DNA from: Thermoproteota archaeon
GTDB lineage: Archaea; Thermoproteota; Thermoprotei; Thermoproteales; Thermocladiaceae
Direction: 5' to 3'
Assembly (NCBI GenBank): GCA_013153895.1
Contig: JAADDN010000100.1
Coordinates: 1 to 5,711, forward strand
Length of the DNA: 5,711 nt
Numbering within the stretch: position 1 is the first letter of the stretch; every line of letters begins with the position of its first letter. The position numbers and the translations under genes were made by a program. A model generated the notes under the pieces. That model did no database searches. It saw only the letters and a program-made list of their open reading frames with translations, and was not told where the DNA came from. Of the stretch, positions 5,025 through 5,711 are shown in pieces.

Positions 5025-5489
5025 ATGAGTGAGGTACCTTTCGTTCCTACTCCACTAGAGGTTATTGACGAGATGTTGAGACTATGTGATCCTAGACCTG
5101 GGAAGATAGTTGTAGATCCAGGATGTGGTGATGGTAGAATACTTATCAGAGCTGCGGAGAGGTTCAACATGTTTGGTATAGGTATCGAGAAGCTTGAGGG
5201 TCTCGTTAAGAGATGTCTTAGAGAGATCAGGAAGAGAGGTCTTCTCGGTAAGATTCTGATAGTTCATGACGACATCTTCAACTTCAACTACTCTATAGCT
5301 GACATAGTGACTCTCTACCTTGGAAGTGATGTTAATGAGCGTCTTCGTCCTAAGTTGGAGCGTGAGCTTCGTCCAGGTACTAGAGTAGTTAGTCATGACT
5401 TCGAAGTACCAGGTTGGAGGCCTGTGAAAGTTGTTAAGGTTAGAGGACCTAATAGAGAGCATACTCTATACTTATATATCATGAAGTAG
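5025..5489 (+). CDS. aKMT-type protein lysine methyltransferase
   Basis: This 154-residue class I SAM-dependent methyltransferase matches the crenarchaeal aKMT family (about 160 residues in Sulfolobus). aKMT transfers methyl groups to lysines of many proteins, including chromatin proteins such as Cren7. The start VPFVPTPLEVIDEML matches the aKMT N-terminus. Motif I, VVDPGCGDGR (29-38), binds AdoMet, with Pro32 where Leu is usual. E55 in GIGIEKL would hold the ribose, and D82/D83 sit at the adenine-binding motif. The segments DVNERLRPKLERELRPGTR (102-120) and VVSHDFEVPGW (121-131) are the family signatures, and HTLYLYI ends the last strand. The ATG at 5025 is the first codon of the conserved N-terminus. 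The palindromic TATA element at 4988-4995 would give an almost leaderless transcript. A histone gene two genes away offers a possible local substrate with lysines at 17, 51, 56 and 64; this is inference. Confidence 0.92.
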   Translation: MSEVPFVPTPLEVIDEMLRLCDPRPGKIVVDPGCGDGRILIRAAERFNMFGIGIEKLEGLVKRCLREIRKRGLLGKILIVHDDIFNFNYSIADIVTLYLGSDVNERLRPKLERELRPGTRVVSHDFEVPGWRPVKVVKVRGPNREHTLYLYIMK

Positions 5490-5493
5490 TCCC

Positions 5494-5500
5494 TTATAAA
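5494..5500 (+). promoter_or_regulatory. TATA box of the topoisomerase gene
   Basis: TTATAAA lies 39 bases before the ATG at 5539. It predicts a start near 5523, with a leader of about 15 bases that would contain or abut GGAG at 5524-5527. Confidence 0.65.
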
Positions 5501-5538
5501 TCCTGTGATACTGATCTAAAGTAGGAGCTTGAGTAATC

Positions 5539-5711
5539 ATGAGGAAGATTCTGATAGTTGCTGAGAAGGACTCTGTAGCTAGAGCAATTGCTAGATATCT
5601 TGCTGAGAGTAGTGTAAAGGTGTACAAGTATGGTAAAGTAAGGATATATAGATTTCAGTGGAGAGGAAGAACCTGTTACTGTATTGGTCTTAGAGGTCAC
5701 ATAGTTGACTT
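5539..5711 (+). CDS. topA: Type IA DNA topoisomerase, N-terminal TOPRIM part (cut by window end)
   Basis: Only the first 57 codons are present, and the gene runs off the right edge. The start MRKILIVAEKDSVARAIARY is the first strand and helix of a TOPRIM domain, with E9 as the invariant acidic residue that works with Mg2+ in strand cleavage and rejoining. GLRGH at 50-54 is the next conserved type IA motif. Archaeal topoisomerases of this type relax negative supercoils and resolve single-stranded links. The active-site Tyr would lie outside the window, so completeness cannot be judged. The absence of an N-terminal helicase part at this start argues against reverse gyrase. Crenarchaeal TopA/topoisomerase III is the best fit. 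The promoter TATA box is at 5494-5500. Confidence 0.88.
   Translation, partial: MRKILIVAEKDSVARAIARYLAESSVKVYKYGKVRIYRFQWRGRTCYCIGLRGHIVD

Noticed and set aside
5082..5462. Minus-strand open frame of 126 codons opposite the lysine methyltransferase
   Set aside because: The plus strand encodes a clear aKMT family protein; the antisense translation shows no family features.
1..5711. CRISPR array or tRNA/rRNA genes
   Set aside because: No regularly spaced repeats and no cloverleaf or rRNA-like segment were seen on either strand.

Overview
The window is about 5.7 kb of AT-rich archaeal DNA, almost certainly from a hyperthermophilic crenarchaeon (Thermoproteota). The evidence is TATA-box promoters close to start codons, leaderless or weakly led genes, AGA/AGG and ATA codon use, a crenarchaeal-type lysine methyltransferase (aKMT), a crenarchaeal SpeD-family arginine/AdoMet decarboxylase, an archaeal histone, a candidate archaeal C/D box sRNA, and the start of a type IA topoisomerase. 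An AT-rich genus such as Ignisphaera would fit, but the genus cannot be fixed from the sequence alone.

Left part (1-3804, accessory in character). A membrane-anchored HerA/VirB4-type ATPase (8-2077) resembles the motor of crenarchaeal DNA-transfer systems (CedB-like). It is followed by an N-terminally truncated TnpB-like RuvC nuclease (2144-3067). The 3' third of that reading frame holds a sharply delimited GC-rich block (2834-2970, 67% G+C by my count, against about 30% in the flanks). This block can fold into two mutually exclusive long hairpins and is the best candidate for an omega/re-RNA-like or other structured RNA. An unrecognised 246-codon protein (3064/3067-3804) follows, with its own TATA box inside the end of the TnpB frame.

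Middle (3805-3933). The intergenic stretch carries a strong candidate C/D box sRNA on the minus strand (about 3806-3862). It appears to share a near-palindromic TATA element with the divergent zinc-ribbon gene at 3934.

Right part (3934-5711, core or chromatin-related). A zinc-ribbon protein with a basic tail (3934-4266) precedes an archaeal histone with a short hydrophobic C-terminal extension (4296-4535). A pyruvoyl-dependent decarboxylase of the SpeD family (4553-4942, minus strand) is convergent with the histone. It is divergent from the aKMT-type protein lysine methyltransferase (5025-5489), and a palindromic ATTTAAAT element between the two could serve both. The window ends in the first 57 codons of a type IA DNA topoisomerase (from 5539). 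Histone, lysine methyltransferase, polyamine enzyme and topoisomerase together form a cluster of genes that all act on chromosome packing, although no shared regulation is proven.
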